Assembly (NCBI RefSeq): GCF_011927625.1
Contig: NZ_JAATIZ010000002.1
Location: forward strand, 591,842-655,841
Direction of reading: 5' to 3'
Source of the DNA: Paenalcaligenes hominis
GTDB lineage: Bacteria > Pseudomonadota > Gammaproteobacteria > Burkholderiales > Burkholderiaceae_B
Length of the DNA: 64,000 bases
Shown: piece by piece, positions 33,671 to 44,452 of the stretch
Position numbering within the stretch: position 1 is the stretch's first letter
Layout of the letters: the number at the start of each line of letters is the position of its first letter
Translations under genes and position numbers: made by a program
Notes under the pieces: model-generated
Told to the model about the DNA's origin: nothing
Databases searched by the model: none
Seen by the model: the letters and a program-made list of their open reading frames with translations, nothing else

Positions 33671-33735
33671 TTAAAAATTTTTATCTATTTTATTATCTTA
33701 GTTATATCTAAATAGATAAAAAAATTTATTAAGTT
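33671..33735. promoter_or_regulatory. AT-rich inverted repeat in the cysG-cysH control region
   Basis: Arms TTATCTATTT (33681-33690) and AAATAGATAA (33710-33719), both flanked by A/T runs (AAATTTTT and AAAAAAATTT), lie in the 224-base divergent gap. AT-rich activator sites of this kind precede CysB-controlled genes in enteric bacteria, so a CysB-type LysR regulator is a reasonable guess. No good sigma-70 box was found for cysH, in line with activation. Confidence 0.4.
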
Positions 33736-33829
33736 ATTTTTAAATTGCCATATTCATAGAACCAGAAAGTCGATGGTTCAGCGCTTGTGTCTACCTACAA
33801 TGAATTTCTACTGATTCATTTGTTGAGCT

Positions 33830-34576
33830 ATGACCATGACTCCTTTGGCCCCCGTTCATTTCTGGAAGATCCCGCCCAGCACTGCTGCCGACATGGCACG
33901 GTTACCTTCGTTGGTGGCTGACTTAGAGCACGATCTGACGCAGTGGGCGCATCAGTTTCATCGGCTAAGCCTTGCCCATAGCCTGGCAATCGAGGACGTC
34001 ATTATTACCGATGCCTTAGTGCGCTTGGGATTAACGGTGGATGCGTTTGTGTTAAATACCGGCAAGCTACACCCCGAATCTCTGCATTACTTCACTCTTT
34101 TACGCGCTCAGTATGCAACGATTTCATGGTTGGAATACACACCTGATCTCAGTCAATTAGATCGCTTTGCTGACGAGTACGATTTCTCTGATATTTATCG
34201 TCACCTCGACGCCCGCAAGGCCTGCTGCTATGCCCGTAAGATCGCGCCCTTACAACGCGCCTTAGTGTCTTACGATGCGTGGCTTACGGGTCAACGGCGC
34301 GAACAAGCCACTACGCGTGCTCAGCTGCTTAAACACGAATGGGATGCGACGCATGGCCTAGCCAAACTCAACCCGTTGGCCGCCTGGACTCAACACGATA
34401 TTTGGGCCTATGCCGCGCACTATGATCTTCCTCGTCACCCCTTGTATGCCCAAGGCATACCCAGCATAGGCTGTGAGCCGTGTACCAAACCCATTCGTCA
34501 GGACGAAGACTTACGTGCGGGACGCTGGTGGTGGGAAAGCCAAGACAGTAAAGAATGCGGTCTGCACACAACGTAA
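33830..34576 (+). CDS. cysH: Adenylyl-sulfate (APS) reductase, CysH family
   Basis: A 248-residue CysH. Besides the catalytic Cys243 in SKECGLH it has the CysCys pair 132-133 (ACCYARK) and Cys215 and Cys218 (GCEPC), the four ligands of a [4Fe-4S] cluster. From family knowledge this pattern marks enzymes that use APS, while E. coli-type PAPS reductases lack it. No APS kinase (cysC) is seen in the operon, in agreement. It reduces activated sulfate to sulfite using thioredoxin. First gene of cysHDNJI; the ATG 33830 or the one two codons later may be used. Confidence 0.93.
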   Translation: MTMTPLAPVHFWKIPPSTAADMARLPSLVADLEHDLTQWAHQFHRLSLAHSLAIEDVIITDALVRLGLTVDAFVLNTGKLHPESLHYFTLLRAQYATISWLEYTPDLSQLDRFADEYDFSDIYRHLDARKACCYARKIAPLQRALVSYDAWLTGQRREQATTRAQLLKHEWDATHGLAKLNPLAAWTQHDIWAYAAHYDLPRHPLYAQGIPSIGCEPCTKPIRQDEDLRAGRWWWESQDSKECGLHTT

Positions 34577-34618
34577 TCCTTATTTACGCCCTCATTTTGT
34601 ATTCCTAAGAGCTAATCC

Positions 34619-35536
34619 ATGTCGTTACTTCATAACCACCATTTGAACTGGCTAGAAGCCGAGTCCATTTATATTATTCGTGAAACCATTGCCGAAGCAC
34701 GGCGTCCTGCTTTGCTTTTCTCTGGGGGCAAAGACTCCGTTGTACTGTTAGCACTGGCTTGTAAGGCTTTTGAAGTCCCCGGTCACCCCTTGCAGCTGCC
34801 ATTTAGTTTGCTGCATGTAGATACAGGACATAATTATCCAGAGGTGATTCATTTTAGAGACCACATCGTTGCGCAAACAGGCGCTGAACTAATCGTAGCG
34901 CATGTCGAGGACTCCATCCAACGCGGCTCTGTGGTGTTGCGCCATGCCAATGACTCACGTAATGCAGCGCAAGCGGTCACGCTACTTGAGGCCATTGAGG
35001 CCCATCAATTTGACGCCTTAATGGGCGGAGCGCGACGCGATGAGGAAAAATCGCGTGCCAAAGAGCGCATCTTTTCGTTTCGCGATGAATTTGGGCAGTG
35101 GGATCCAAAAAATCAGCGGCCAGAACTGTGGTCTCTCTATAACACGCGCTTACATCCTAATCAAAGTATGCGTGTGTTTCCCATTTCAAATTGGACTGAA
35201 CTCGATGTGTGGCAATACATCGAGCGTGAACACCTGGCTCTTCCAAGTATTTATTTTGCTCACGAGCGTGAGGTGGTTGAGCGCAATGGGTTATTGGTTC
35301 CCGTCACCCCACTGACCCCCTTACAGGAAGGCGAGCAAAGCCAAGTGCGATCCGTGCGCTTTAGAACAGTAGGCGATATTAGCTGCACTTGCCCTGTCGC
35401 CAGCACCGCTCGCTCTACCCAAGCCATTATTTTGGAAACCGCTCAAAGCACGTTATCCGAGCGTCGTGCCACTCGTATGGACGATCGCCTCTCGGAATCT
35501 GCCATGGAAGAACGCAAACGTGCCGGTTACTTTTAA
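34619..35536 (+). CDS. cysD: Sulfate adenylyltransferase small subunit
   Basis: A 305-residue ATP sulfurylase subunit with the PP-loop FSGGKDSVV (about 29-37), DALMGGARRDEEKSRAKERIFSFRD, and the C-terminal TVGDISCTCPVASTA and RATRMDDRLSESAMEERKRAGYF typical of CysD. With CysN it makes APS from sulfate and ATP. It lies between cysH and cysN, 42 bases after cysH. Confidence 0.96.
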   Translation: MSLLHNHHLNWLEAESIYIIRETIAEARRPALLFSGGKDSVVLLALACKAFEVPGHPLQLPFSLLHVDTGHNYPEVIHFRDHIVAQTGAELIVAHVEDSIQRGSVVLRHANDSRNAAQAVTLLEAIEAHQFDALMGGARRDEEKSRAKERIFSFRDEFGQWDPKNQRPELWSLYNTRLHPNQSMRVFPISNWTELDVWQYIEREHLALPSIYFAHEREVVERNGLLVPVTPLTPLQEGEQSQVRSVRFRTVGDISCTCPVASTARSTQAIILETAQSTLSERRATRMDDRLSESAMEERKRAGYF

Positions 35537-35558
35537 TTCCTTCGACTCAGGATCCTCC

Positions 35559-36866
35559 ATGACGCTAAACCCAAACCCCGTATTGCGTTTAATCACTGCG
35601 GGCAATGTCGATGACGGCAAGTCCACATTAATTGGACGCTTACTTTATGACAGCCAAGCCCTACTAAGCGATCAAATCGACCAGCTTCATCATCAGCAAA
35701 GCCCCACAGCGCTGCCCAACTTTGCAGCGCTTACCGATGGGCTCTCGGCAGAACGTGAGCAAGGCATCACCATTGACGTGGCTTACCGCTATTTCACTAC
35801 CTCTAAAAGAAAATTTATCTTGGCCGATGCGCCGGGGCATGAACAATACACCCGTAATATGGTGACAGCCGCCTCTACCGCAGACGCGGCGATTGTGCTT
35901 ATTGATGCAAGTCGTATCGACACGCAGCAACAACCCGTGCGCCTCTTGCCACAAACGCTGCGCCATACCGTACTGCTTAAGCAACTGAACTGCGCGCATA
36001 TTGTGGTGGCTATCAATAAATTGGATTTACTTCATTATGATCAAACCGCTTATGACGCCATCGTCTCGGCCTATACTCATCTAGCGCAACGCTTGCAAAT
36101 CGCATCGGTGCATTTTGTGCCGATTTCTGCGCTGCATGGTGACAACATTGTGCACCCAAGTCAGCATATGCCGTGGTACACCGGTCCCAGTCTATTAGCG
36201 TTACTGGCCGAGCTACCTAGCCAACGCCATCAATACACCTCTGCCACGCATACATATGGCTTATTTCCTGTCCAACGGGTCGCACGTCAGGGCGGCAGCC
36301 AACAAAACGATTTCAGAGGCTACCAAGGCCGTTTAGAACAAGGTCGCCTCAAGGTTGGACAACGTATTCGTGTCTTACCAAGCCAGCAAAGTAGCACCAT
36401 CCGCGCCATATATGGGCTCCAAGGCGAGCAGTCTCAGGCTGAAGTCGGAGACGTGCTTACTCTGACCTTAGACGATGAACTAGATATTTCACGCGGCTCC
36501 ACCCTAGTCGCCTTTGAGCATCCCATTCAAACTAGCCAACATCTTGAGGCGACTGTGTGTTGGTTTGATACGGCGGCTCTTAATCCCGATCGTAAATACT
36601 GGCTTAAGCACAGCACTCAAACCGTGTATGCCAAAGTGACTCAACTGCACGGGCGTTTGGACCTGACTGATTTAGAAGAAAAACCGGTGCAAGCCCCATT
36701 GCAAATGAATGATATTGCTCGTGTCAGCTTACGCTTACAACGCCCTATTGCTGCGCATCGTTATGTTGACCACCACGCGTCGGGCGCTTTTATCTTAATT
36801 GACGACGCCACACACCAAACGGTTGCGGCTGGCATGATTGAACACAGTGAAGGAGCGCCCGCATGA
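35559..36866 (+). CDS. cysN: Sulfate adenylyltransferase large subunit (GTPase)
   Basis: A 435-residue translation-factor type GTPase: G1 GNVDDGKSTL (about 16-25), GITIDVAYRYF, G3 DAPGHEQYTRNM and G4 NKLD. The open frame starts earlier inside cysD, but ATG 35559, 22 bases after the cysD stop, gives the normal N-terminus. It couples GTP hydrolysis to APS formation by CysD. It ends with VAAGMIEHSEGAPA and carries no CysC kinase domain, in line with an APS-reducing pathway. Its stop overlaps cysJ by 4 bases. Confidence 0.95.
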   Translation: MTLNPNPVLRLITAGNVDDGKSTLIGRLLYDSQALLSDQIDQLHHQQSPTALPNFAALTDGLSAEREQGITIDVAYRYFTTSKRKFILADAPGHEQYTRNMVTAASTADAAIVLIDASRIDTQQQPVRLLPQTLRHTVLLKQLNCAHIVVAINKLDLLHYDQTAYDAIVSAYTHLAQRLQIASVHFVPISALHGDNIVHPSQHMPWYTGPSLLALLAELPSQRHQYTSATHTYGLFPVQRVARQGGSQQNDFRGYQGRLEQGRLKVGQRIRVLPSQQSSTIRAIYGLQGEQSQAEVGDVLTLTLDDELDISRGSTLVAFEHPIQTSQHLEATVCWFDTAALNPDRKYWLKHSTQTVYAKVTQLHGRLDLTDLEEKPVQAPLQMNDIARVSLRLQRPIAAHRYVDHHASGAFILIDDATHQTVAAGMIEHSEGAPA

Positions 36867-38662
36867 TGGTTTCTGATGATCTATTAAACCGGGTTCATAC
36901 ACTAACAGATCATGAGCTGGCGTGGCTTTCTGGTTATTGTTGGGCACGCCTGCAAAACACCGCGCTGTTAAGTGGTTCTGATTCCGCTCAGCCTTTACCT
37001 ATCGTTCACCCTGAAAGCGCAACCGCTGTGGTGACGCGTCAAGTCTTAATTTTGTCCGGTTCACAAACCGGTAATGCGCGTCGTATCGCTGAACAGCTAC
37101 ACGAACAGCTACAGGACTTGCACGCTAACCTGCGCCTAGAAAACTTGGGCGACTACAAAGCGCGTCAACTTGCCGAAGAAGATATCGTGTTGGTGGTATG
37201 TTCTACACAAGGTGAAGGGGACTACCCCGAGGAAGCCATTTCATTTGCTAAGTTTTTATTTGGTAAACGCGCGCCTGACTTAAGTCAGCTCAGTTTTGCG
37301 GTATTAGCCTTGGGCGACAGCTCTTATCCGCTGTACTGTGAGGCAGGCAGGCAACTGGACCAACGCTTCGCTGAATTGGGCGCCACGCGCTTATTTGAAC
37401 GCATTGATTGCGACCTAAGCTACGAAGCCGAAGCCGCCCAATGGCGTCAAAATATTCGCGGCGTGTTGCACGAGCAGTTGACGTTGCGTCATGCCCCTTC
37501 TGTTGGGGCCAGTTCGTCTCCTGTCGCAGCAAGCGCTCCCTCTTACACTAAGGGCAAACCCTTTACGGCCACCTTGGTCACTAAACAGAAAATTACCGCC
37601 CGCACCGCGAATAAAAATGTCCAGCACCTGGAAATTGACTTAGGTGACTCCGGGATAAGCTATCAACCTGGCGATGCCTTGGGCGTTTATGTGCAGAATA
37701 CACCCGATATCGTGCAGGCGTTTCTTGACGCGCTTCCTTTCACAGGTGAGGAAACGGTACAGTTGGGCACTGGACTAGAGTTAACACTTCAAGACGCCCT
37801 AAGTCAGCATCTTGAGCTCACGCAAAACTCTGCGGTAATGGTAAAAAAATGGGCTGAGCTCAGCCAAAACTCTGAGTTATTACAATGCATTACTGAACCA
37901 ACGGCATTGGACACATTGGCTCGGCATACGCCATTGCTTGCACTCATACAGCGTTATCCTGCTGCAGCGCTTAGCGCTCAAGCATGGGTGGACTTTTTAC
38001 GCCCTCTTACTCCGCGTATGTATTCCATTGCCTCATCCCAAGCCGAAGTGGGCCCAGAAGTCCATCTCACCCTCGGTCTGGTGCAATACACACATGAAAA
38101 TCAGCCCTATGCAGGGGCGGCCTCAGCGTATTTAGGCTTGCAGTTAGAAGAAGGCGATGAACTTGAAGTCTTTGTAGAGCCTAACCCTCGTTTTAGGCTA
38201 CCACCCGACCCAAGCACTCCCATCATTATGATTGGTTCTGGCACAGGTATTGCACCCTTTCGTGCTTTTATGCAGCAACGCGAAGCGGACGAAGCCAGTG
38301 GTGGCGCTTGGCTTATTTTTGGCAATCAGCGCTTTACTGACGATTTTCTTTATCAAAGTGAATGGCAACGCTGGCACAAACTAGGACTGCTACAACACAC
38401 CCATTTTGCTTGGTCACGCCAAAATCCCAATGTTAAGACCTACGTCCAACATCGTGTTCAAGAGCAAGGCGCTACCCTCTGGCAATGGCTACAACAAGGC
38501 GCGCACGTGTATGTGTGTGGCGATGCAAACCACATGGCTAAAGACGTTGAAGCTGCCCTGATTGCTCTTATCCAAACGCATGGCGCACTGGATTCAGGAG
38601 ACGCTGAAGCCTATCTCGATCAGCTGCGTGACGAGCGCCGTTATCAACGTGATGTTTATTAA
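36863..38662 (+). CDS. cysJ: Sulfite reductase flavoprotein alpha subunit
   Basis: A 599-residue NADPH-dependent diflavin reductase. An N-terminal flavodoxin domain (VLILSGSQTGNARRIAEQL, CSTQGEGDYPEEA, ALGDSSYPLYCEAGRQLD, about 65-200) is followed by FAD and NADPH domains (RMYSIASSQAEV, GTGIAPFRAFMQQR, YVCGDANHMAKDVEAAL) and the family ending DERRYQRDVY. It passes electrons from NADPH through FAD and FMN to CysI. It starts in a 4-base overlap with cysN. Confidence 0.96.
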   Translation: MMVSDDLLNRVHTLTDHELAWLSGYCWARLQNTALLSGSDSAQPLPIVHPESATAVVTRQVLILSGSQTGNARRIAEQLHEQLQDLHANLRLENLGDYKARQLAEEDIVLVVCSTQGEGDYPEEAISFAKFLFGKRAPDLSQLSFAVLALGDSSYPLYCEAGRQLDQRFAELGATRLFERIDCDLSYEAEAAQWRQNIRGVLHEQLTLRHAPSVGASSSPVAASAPSYTKGKPFTATLVTKQKITARTANKNVQHLEIDLGDSGISYQPGDALGVYVQNTPDIVQAFLDALPFTGEETVQLGTGLELTLQDALSQHLELTQNSAVMVKKWAELSQNSELLQCITEPTALDTLARHTPLLALIQRYPAAALSAQAWVDFLRPLTPRMYSIASSQAEVGPEVHLTLGLVQYTHENQPYAGAASAYLGLQLEEGDELEVFVEPNPRFRLPPDPSTPIIMIGSGTGIAPFRAFMQQREADEASGGAWLIFGNQRFTDDFLYQSEWQRWHKLGLLQHTHFAWSRQNPNVKTYVQHRVQEQGATLWQWLQQGAHVYVCGDANHMAKDVEAALIALIQTHGALDSGDAEAYLDQLRDERRYQRDVY

Positions 38663-38674
38663 TAAGTGATGATT

Positions 38675-40414
38675 ATGAGTAACTCGACTTCTTCCACCGA
38701 TCCTCGTGCTCGCCTTCCCGATGCACCGTTGTCAGATAACGAACGTCTAAAACAGCAAAGCCAACATTTGCGGGGCAGCATTCGTCAGGACTTAAGCGAT
38801 GAGTTAACCGGCGGTTTTACTGGCGATAACTTCCAACTCATCCGCTTTCATGGCATGTACGAACAAGATGACAGAGACGTGCGTACTGAACGGTTAGAGC
38901 AAAAGTTAGAGCCACTGAAAAACGTCATGCTACGGTGCCGATTACCGGGCGGCATTATTAGCCCCAAACAATGGCTAGGCATAGACCAATTTGCTAGCGA
39001 ACATACCTTGTACGGCAGCATTCGTTTAACCAACCGTCAAACCTTTCAATTTCACGGCGTATTAAAAGACGATATCAAACCCATGCACCAATGGCTGCAT
39101 CATTTAGGCTTGGACTCTATCGCCACAGCAGGCGATGTGAATCGTAATGTGTTGTGTACCTCGAACCCTATCGAGTCTTCACTACACCAAGAAGCCTATG
39201 AGTGGGCAAAAAAGATTTCTGAGCATCTGCTACCGCGCACCCGGGCTTATGCGGAAATTTGGCTTGATGGTGAAAAGCTACATAGCAGCGAAGACGAAGC
39301 CGAACCTATTTTAGGTGATACCTATTTACCTAGAAAGTTTAAAACTGCTGTCGCTATCCCCCCTCAAAACGATGTGGATATACACGCCAACGACCTTGTT
39401 TTTATTGCTATAGCTGAGGATGAGCAACTGGTTGGTTTTAACGTGTTAGTCGGCGGTGGCTTATCGATGGAGCATGGCAATGAAGCCACCTACCCTAACA
39501 CCGCTAAAGAACTCGGTTTTGTGAGTCTAGACCATACGCTAGCAGTAGCGGAGGCTGTGGTAACCACCCAGCGCGATTGGGGTAATCGCAGCGATCGCAA
39601 AGCCTCTAAAACGCGTTATACCTTAGAGCGAGTGGGTGTGGATGTTTTTAAAGCCGAAGTCGAACAACGCATGGGTTGCCGCTTTGAACCTATTCGGCCA
39701 TACACGTTTACAGAACGCGGTGACCGCATTGGTTGGCAACAAGACAGTGAGGGTCTGTGGCACTTAACCCTTTTTATCGAGAACGGACGCGTATTAGATT
39801 TTCCGGAGCGCCCTCTTAAGTCGGGTGTAGCCGCTATTGCCCGTATTCATCAAGGCGATTTTCGGTTAACCGCCAATCAAAATCTTATCGTGGCTCATGT
39901 TGCACCAGAACATAAAGCTCAAATAGAACAGCTTGCGATAGAGCATGGTCTGATGGACGCCCACCTACGTTCACAACGCCATGCTTCGATGGCTTGTGTA
40001 TCACTTCCCACCTGCCCCCTTGCTATGGCTGAAGCAGAACGCGTTTTGCCCTCGTTTACTGATCAAATCGAAGCGCTATTAACCAAACATAAACTTGATA
40101 ACGAAGCCATTGTTTTCCGTATTACGGGCTGTCCCAATGGCTGTGGGCGAGCAATGCTAGCAGAGATTGGGCTAGTTGGTAAAGCAATTGGCCGTTACAA
40201 CCTACACCTTGGTGGCAACCGAATTGGCACACGTATCCCTCGTCTCTACAAAGAAAACATCAGCACAGAAGAAATACTGCAGCACTTGGATGAGCTGATC
40301 GGGCGCTGGTCGCGCGAACGGGTCGATGCCGAATGTTTTGGCGACTTTGTGGTTCGTGTTGGGGTAGTGGCTGCCGTGATCGACCCACCCCGGGACTTTT
40401 ACTCTTCGCACTAA
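38675..40414 (+). CDS. cysI: Sulfite reductase haemoprotein beta subunit
   Basis: A 579-residue protein from the ATG at 38675 (GTG 38666 and ATG 38669 are in-frame alternatives; no strong Shine-Dalgarno decides). It has the sirohaem/[4Fe-4S] cysteines in [11 protein letters not shown] (C-x5-C) and TGCPNGCGR (C-x3-C), plus [14 protein letters not shown] and [12 protein letters not shown]. It reduces sulfite to sulfide with six electrons from CysJ. Last gene of the operon, followed directly by a strong terminator. Confidence 0.95.
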   Translation: MSNSTSSTDPRARLPDAPLSDNERLKQQSQHLRGSIRQDLSDELTGGFTGDNFQLIRFHGMYEQDDRDVRTERLEQKLEPLKNVMLRCRLPGGIISPKQWLGIDQFASEHTLYGSIRLTNRQTFQFHGVLKDDIKPMHQWLHHLGLDSIATAGDVNRNVLCTSNPIESSLHQEAYEWAKKISEHLLPRTRAYAEIWLDGEKLHSSEDEAEPILGDTYLPRKFKTAVAIPPQNDVDIHANDLVFIAIAEDEQLVGFNVLVGGGLSMEHGNEATYPNTAKELGFVSLDHTLAVAEAVVTTQRDWGNRSDRKASKTRYTLERVGVDVFKAEVEQRMGCRFEPIRPYTFTERGDRIGWQQDSEGLWHLTLFIENGRVLDFPERPLKSGVAAIARIHQGDFRLTANQNLIVAHVAPEHKAQIEQLAIEHGLMDAHLRSQRHASMACVSLPTCPLAMAEAERVLPSFTDQIEALLTKHKLDNEAIVFRITGCPNGCGRAMLAEIGLVGKAIGRYNLHLGGNRIGTRIPRLYKENISTEEILQHLDELIGRWSRERVDAECFGDFVVRVGVVAAVIDPPRDFYSSH

Positions 40415-40424
40415 CTCAGCTACA

Positions 40425-40453
40425 GGCCACACACCATCGTGCGTGGCCTTTTT
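40425..40453 (+). terminator. Rho-independent terminator of cysHDNJI
   Basis: Stem GGCCAC...GTGGCC with inner CAC/GTG pairs (40425-40448), then TTTTT. It lies 10 bases after the cysI stop and just before the stop of the convergent lipoprotein gene. Confidence 0.85.
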
Positions 40454-40454
40454 A

Positions 40455-40673
40455 CTATTTTACTTCTTCCATTTTTTGTACTTCGTTTTTATTAATGTGG
40501 ACTTCTTTGCCGTCTTTTTTATAGCGAATAAAGTCGTCCTTGCTATTGACCTTGGGTTTGTCAGGGGCGACCACCGTACGGCCATCTGTAGTGGTAATTT
40601 CTGTTGGGGTGGAACAACCCGCTAGAACTAAAGCGCCTGTACAAACTAAGCCAATCCAGTATTTATTTCGCAT
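40455..40673 (-). CDS. YgdI/YgdR-family small lipoprotein
   Basis: A 72-residue protein with a lipobox VLAGC (Cys20) and the compact YgdI/YgdR domain (TEITTTDGRTVVAPDKPKVNSKDDFIRYKKDGKEVHINKNEVQKMEEV). It is an outer-membrane or envelope lipoprotein of unknown function, convergent with cysI and using the space behind its terminator. Confidence 0.88.
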   Translation of the reverse strand: MRNKYWIGLVCTGALVLAGCSTPTEITTTDGRTVVAPDKPKVNSKDDFIRYKKDGKEVHINKNEVQKMEEVK

Positions 40674-40757
40674 ACGATCTCTCCTTTTCAGACAGTGACC
40701 CTAATAGCTTAACCAGATGTAGTCTTTAACGTCTGTAAGCATACGCCTCGATTTATT

Positions 40758-41807
40758 TCACGGGGCTGAGTGGGCTGTCATGGGATCCGCAGAGGGCGGT
40801 GCAACGGTATACAAGGTTTGTGTGGGGAAAGCAAAGTCAGCCCCATGTTGATGAACGAGGGCAATAATTTTTAAATACACCTCTTGCTGTACCTCAAGCC
40901 ACTCAGCCCATTCTGTGGTTTTAGTAAAGCAGTACACCATGATATTTAACGAGGAATCCGCAAAGGCATTGAAATAAACCAATGTGGTTTGAGTATGATC
41001 AAGCTGATCGTTTTGCGCTAACATGGTACGTATCGCTTGCACAATGGCCTCGATTTTATCAGCATCGTCATAACGCAAACCGATCGTAGCCGTAATGCGT
41101 CGATTCGTCATACGCCCCGGATTTTGTACACTGATCGAGGAAAATAAGGAATTAGGAACATACAAAGGGCGCTGATCAAAGGTTTGGATTTTCGTAATAC
41201 GCCAACCAATTTCCTGTACCGTGCCCTCGATTTCTCGATCCGGCGAGCTGATCCAATCGCCAATATTAAACTGTCGATCATAAAACAGCATTACCCCCGA
41301 AAAGAAGTTGCTGAGCACATCTTTACTGGCCAAACCTAATGCAATACCACCAATGCCTCCGAACGCCATCAGGCCCGATAAACTAAGCCCAAAATGCTCG
41401 CCCAAGCTTAAAGCCATAATAAAAAACAGAATGATTTTTAGAATTCGAGAAATCAATCGAGCGGTGGTGGGATCATTGCCTTTGCTAATTTGATTTTTTT
41501 CCATCAAATTAATAAGTAAGAAAGCTAAGCGCAATACGGCAGTAGCGATCAGGATTAACGTGGCCCAATTAATAGGGTTCAATAGACTTTGATGAAGGTG
41601 GTAATCACTGACTGCATCTTGAACCAGCTTGCGGCCCGATAAGATAAGCAACACCAAAAAAGTGGTCTGCAAAGCATGCAGCGTTATTTTTCTGGTCATG
41701 CTTAGGTGCCGTTTATGCAAGCGCAGTCGTAGTACAGCCAGCGCAGCCAAACACAACAATGCTGCTATAACGGCAACAGCATATTTAAAAAGGAGATCTT
41801 CAGTCAT
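40758..41807 (-). CDS. Short MscS-family mechanosensitive channel
   Basis: An MscS-type protein of about 350 residues with roughly five N-terminal helices and the pore/beta core [95 protein letters not shown]. The GDWI and QRPLYVPNS segments resemble the YbdG/YnaI groups. The start is uncertain: ATG 41807 is chosen, but neither it nor a GTG at 41870 has a good Shine-Dalgarno. It is divergent from copA and should protect against osmotic downshift. Confidence 0.87.
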   Translation of the reverse strand: MTEDLLFKYAVAVIAALLCLAALAVLRLRLHKRHLSMTRKITLHALQTTFLVLLILSGRKLVQDAVSDYHLHQSLLNPINWATLILIATAVLRLAFLLINLMEKNQISKGNDPTTARLISRILKIILFFIMALSLGEHFGLSLSGLMAFGGIGGIALGLASKDVLSNFFSGVMLFYDRQFNIGDWISSPDREIEGTVQEIGWRITKIQTFDQRPLYVPNSLFSSISVQNPGRMTNRRITATIGLRYDDADKIEAIVQAIRTMLAQNDQLDHTQTTLVYFNAFADSSLNIMVYCFTKTTEWAEWLEVQQEVYLKIIALVHQHGADFAFPTQTLYTVAPPSADPMTAHSAP

Positions 41808-41889
41808 AGGGGATGTTTTTATTATCGAATAATGCGGTCGAGTTAAGCATACGTTTGTGGAGAATAACACGCCCTTTTGAAGCTCACGC

Positions 41890-41920
41890 TTGACCTTAAC
41901 CTTAGGTTAAGCTTTAGCCT
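41890..41920 (+). promoter_or_regulatory. MerR/CueR-type copper promoter of copA
   Basis: A -35 box TTGACC (41890-41895) and a -10-like TAGCCT (41915-41920) are separated by 19 bases, the long spacer typical of MerR-activated promoters. The perfect dyad CTTAACC-TTA-GGTTAAG (41895-41911) fills the spacer, as in known copA promoters. No cueR gene is in the window. Confidence 0.7.
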
Positions 41921-41992
41921 ATATAGAGAGTTATTGTACTGGTCTAAAAAAGCGTCGCTTTGCCCATGGACCGCGTCTGTCAGGAACCGATT

Positions 41993-44452
41993 ATGTCTAC
42001 TACCCCACACACTACCCTGCATTCCCATACATTACCCATCGAAGGCATGAGCTGCGCTTCGTGTGTAGGTCGAGTCGACAAAGCGTTACGTGGGGTCGCC
42101 GGTGTTCATGAGGTAACCGTAAACCTAGTCACTGAACAAGCGGTGGTGCAAACCACGCCTGACACCACCACCGCCGCCTTAATAGACGCCGTCACAGCAG
42201 CTGGCTATCCAGTCAAACCACAGCGTATCGAGCTTGCTATTGCCGATATGAGCTGTGCCTCGTGTGTGGGTCGGGTGGAACGGGCTTTAGCGGCGGTGCC
42301 CGGAGTGCTTGAGGTGAATGTGAACCTAGCCACTGAGCGGGCCACGATTCAGGGTGTAGCCTCTGCTGAAGCCCTAATTGCCGCAGCAGACAAAGCCGGT
42401 TATCCCGCGACGGCGATTACGGACACCACAACCGACGCGACTCAACATAAAAAAGAACAAGAAGCCCTTACCTTAAAGCGGCATTTGTTGATTGCTGCTG
42501 TGTTTACTTTGCCTGTGTTTTTCATTGAAATGGGGGCGCATGCTATTCCAGCCATCCATACATGGCTCAACCAACATCTAGGTCAACAGCTAAATTGGTA
42601 TGTGCAGTTCGCTTTCACCACGGTGGTGTTGTTTTATCCCGGTCGCTCTTTTTATCAGTTGGGCCTACCAGCACTCAAACGCCTGACCCCCGATATGAAT
42701 TCACTCGTCGCAGTGGGCACACTGGCAGCCTACGGCTACTCGGTGATTGCCACCTTTGTGCCTGCGCTCCTGCCCGCGCAAACTGTGCATGTGTACTACG
42801 AGGCAGCGGCCGTTATTGTGACCCTTATTTTGCTAGGACGCTACTTAGAAGCGCGTGCTAAAGGGCGTACCTCGGCGGCCATTCAACGCTTAGCCGGTCT
42901 TCAGGCCAAAACCGCTCGGGTATATCGCGATGGGCAAAGTCACGAAATAGCTATTGCAGAGGTACGCGTAGGCGATGTGATTGAGGTACGACCTGGTGAG
43001 CGTATTCCGGTAGACGGCGTTTTGACCGACGGCCATAGTTATGTGGATGAATCCATGATCTCTGGTGAACCGATTCCGGTCGAGAAAACCCAAGGCGCTG
43101 AGCTCATTGGTGGCACGGTCAACCAAACTGGCTCGTTCCAATTTACCGCACAGGCCGTAGGCAGTGCTACCGTTTTAGCCCAAATTATTCGCTTAGTGGA
43201 AGACGCTCAAAGCGCCAAATTGCCTATTCAAACCTTGGTCAACAAAGTGACCTTATGGTTTGTACCCGCCGTGATTACCTTGGCTTTGATCACCTTTGGC
43301 CTTTGGTGGTGGCTAGGGCCGACCCCTTCATTAACCTTTGCGCTAGTTAATGCTGTGGCTGTGTTAATTGTAGCTTGTCCGTGTGCGATGGGTCTGGCTA
43401 CGCCCACGTCTATTATGGTGGGCACAGGGCGTGGTGCCGAAATGGGGATTCTCTTTCGTAAAGGCGATGCCTTACAACGTCTCCAAGAGGCGCGTATTGT
43501 CGCCGTCGATAAAACAGGAACACTAACTGCTGGACGCCCCGTCCTAACCGATTTCGAGCTACAACGGGGCTATGAACGGGCAGAGGTCTTAAGCTGGGTA
43601 GCGTCCATCGAAGCCCGCTCTGAACACCCCATTGCCAACGCCATCGTGGACGCGGCAACCCAGGAAGGGCTAAGTCTATTGCCGGTCGAGCACTTTGAGT
43701 CATTAACAGGGTTTGGGGTACGTGCTACCGTAGCACAGCGTCAATTAGAGATTGGGGCAGACCGTCTCATGCACCAATTAGGGCTAAATGTGATTGCGTT
43801 CGAGGCCACGGCAGAGCGCCTAGGGCGTGAGGGCAAATCCCCCATGTACGTGGCGGTTGATGGTCAGCTCGCCGCTATTTTAGCCGTCGCCGATCCGATT
43901 AAAGACAGCACACCTGCTGCCATCCAAGCGCTGCACCAACAGGGGCTAAAAGTCGCTATGATCACCGGCGATAACCGCCATACTGCACAGGCTATTGCCC
44001 AGCAGCTTGGCATTGACGAGGTGATGGCAGAAGTCTTGCCAGAGGGTAAGGTCCAAGCAATTGAAACCTTACGCCAACGTTATGGCACCTTGGCGTTTGT
44101 GGGTGATGGCATCAATGATGCGCCCGCCTTAGCCCATGCGGATGTTGGCATCGCTATCGGCACAGGCACCGATGTGGCCATGGAGGCTGCTGAAGTCGTG
44201 CTCATGTCGGGCGACTTGATGGGAGTACCTAAAGCCATCGCACTATCACAACGCACCTTACAAAACATCAAACAAAACTTATTTTGGGCCTTCGCCTATA
44301 ACACCGCACTTATTCCCATTGCAGCGGGTGCTCTCTACCCCAGCTTTGGGCTGTTAATGTCACCTATTTTTGCTGCGGCAGCCATGGCGTTGTCGAGCGT
44401 ATTTGTATTGGGCAACGCACTGCGTTTACGCCATACAACCTTAACAAAATAA
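41993..44452 (+). CDS. copA: Copper-exporting P1B-type ATPase
   Basis: An 819-residue Cu+ pump. It has two N-terminal heavy-metal domains with CASC at 21-24 and 88-91, then the transmembrane metal site CPC ([10 protein letters not shown]), the phosphorylation motif DKTGTLTAG, the HP motif in [12 protein letters not shown] and the hinge [14 protein letters not shown] 41993 has AGGA upstream and begins just before the first metal domain; the frame runs 11 codons further upstream. It removes copper from the cytoplasm under the MerR-type promoter in front of it. It overlaps phnP by 12 bases at the stops. Confidence 0.96.
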   Translation: MSTTPHTTLHSHTLPIEGMSCASCVGRVDKALRGVAGVHEVTVNLVTEQAVVQTTPDTTTAALIDAVTAAGYPVKPQRIELAIADMSCASCVGRVERALAAVPGVLEVNVNLATERATIQGVASAEALIAAADKAGYPATAITDTTTDATQHKKEQEALTLKRHLLIAAVFTLPVFFIEMGAHAIPAIHTWLNQHLGQQLNWYVQFAFTTVVLFYPGRSFYQLGLPALKRLTPDMNSLVAVGTLAAYGYSVIATFVPALLPAQTVHVYYEAAAVIVTLILLGRYLEARAKGRTSAAIQRLAGLQAKTARVYRDGQSHEIAIAEVRVGDVIEVRPGERIPVDGVLTDGHSYVDESMISGEPIPVEKTQGAELIGGTVNQTGSFQFTAQAVGSATVLAQIIRLVEDAQSAKLPIQTLVNKVTLWFVPAVITLALITFGLWWWLGPTPSLTFALVNAVAVLIVACPCAMGLATPTSIMVGTGRGAEMGILFRKGDALQRLQEARIVAVDKTGTLTAGRPVLTDFELQRGYERAEVLSWVASIEARSEHPIANAIVDAATQEGLSLLPVEHFESLTGFGVRATVAQRQLEIGADRLMHQLGLNVIAFEATAERLGREGKSPMYVAVDGQLAAILAVADPIKDSTPAAIQALHQQGLKVAMITGDNRHTAQAIAQQLGIDEVMAEVLPEGKVQAIETLRQRYGTLAFVGDGINDAPALAHADVGIAIGTGTDVAMEAAEVVLMSGDLMGVPKAIALSQRTLQNIKQNLFWAFAYNTALIPIAAGALYPSFGLLMSPIFAAAAMALSSVFVLGNALRLRHTTLTK

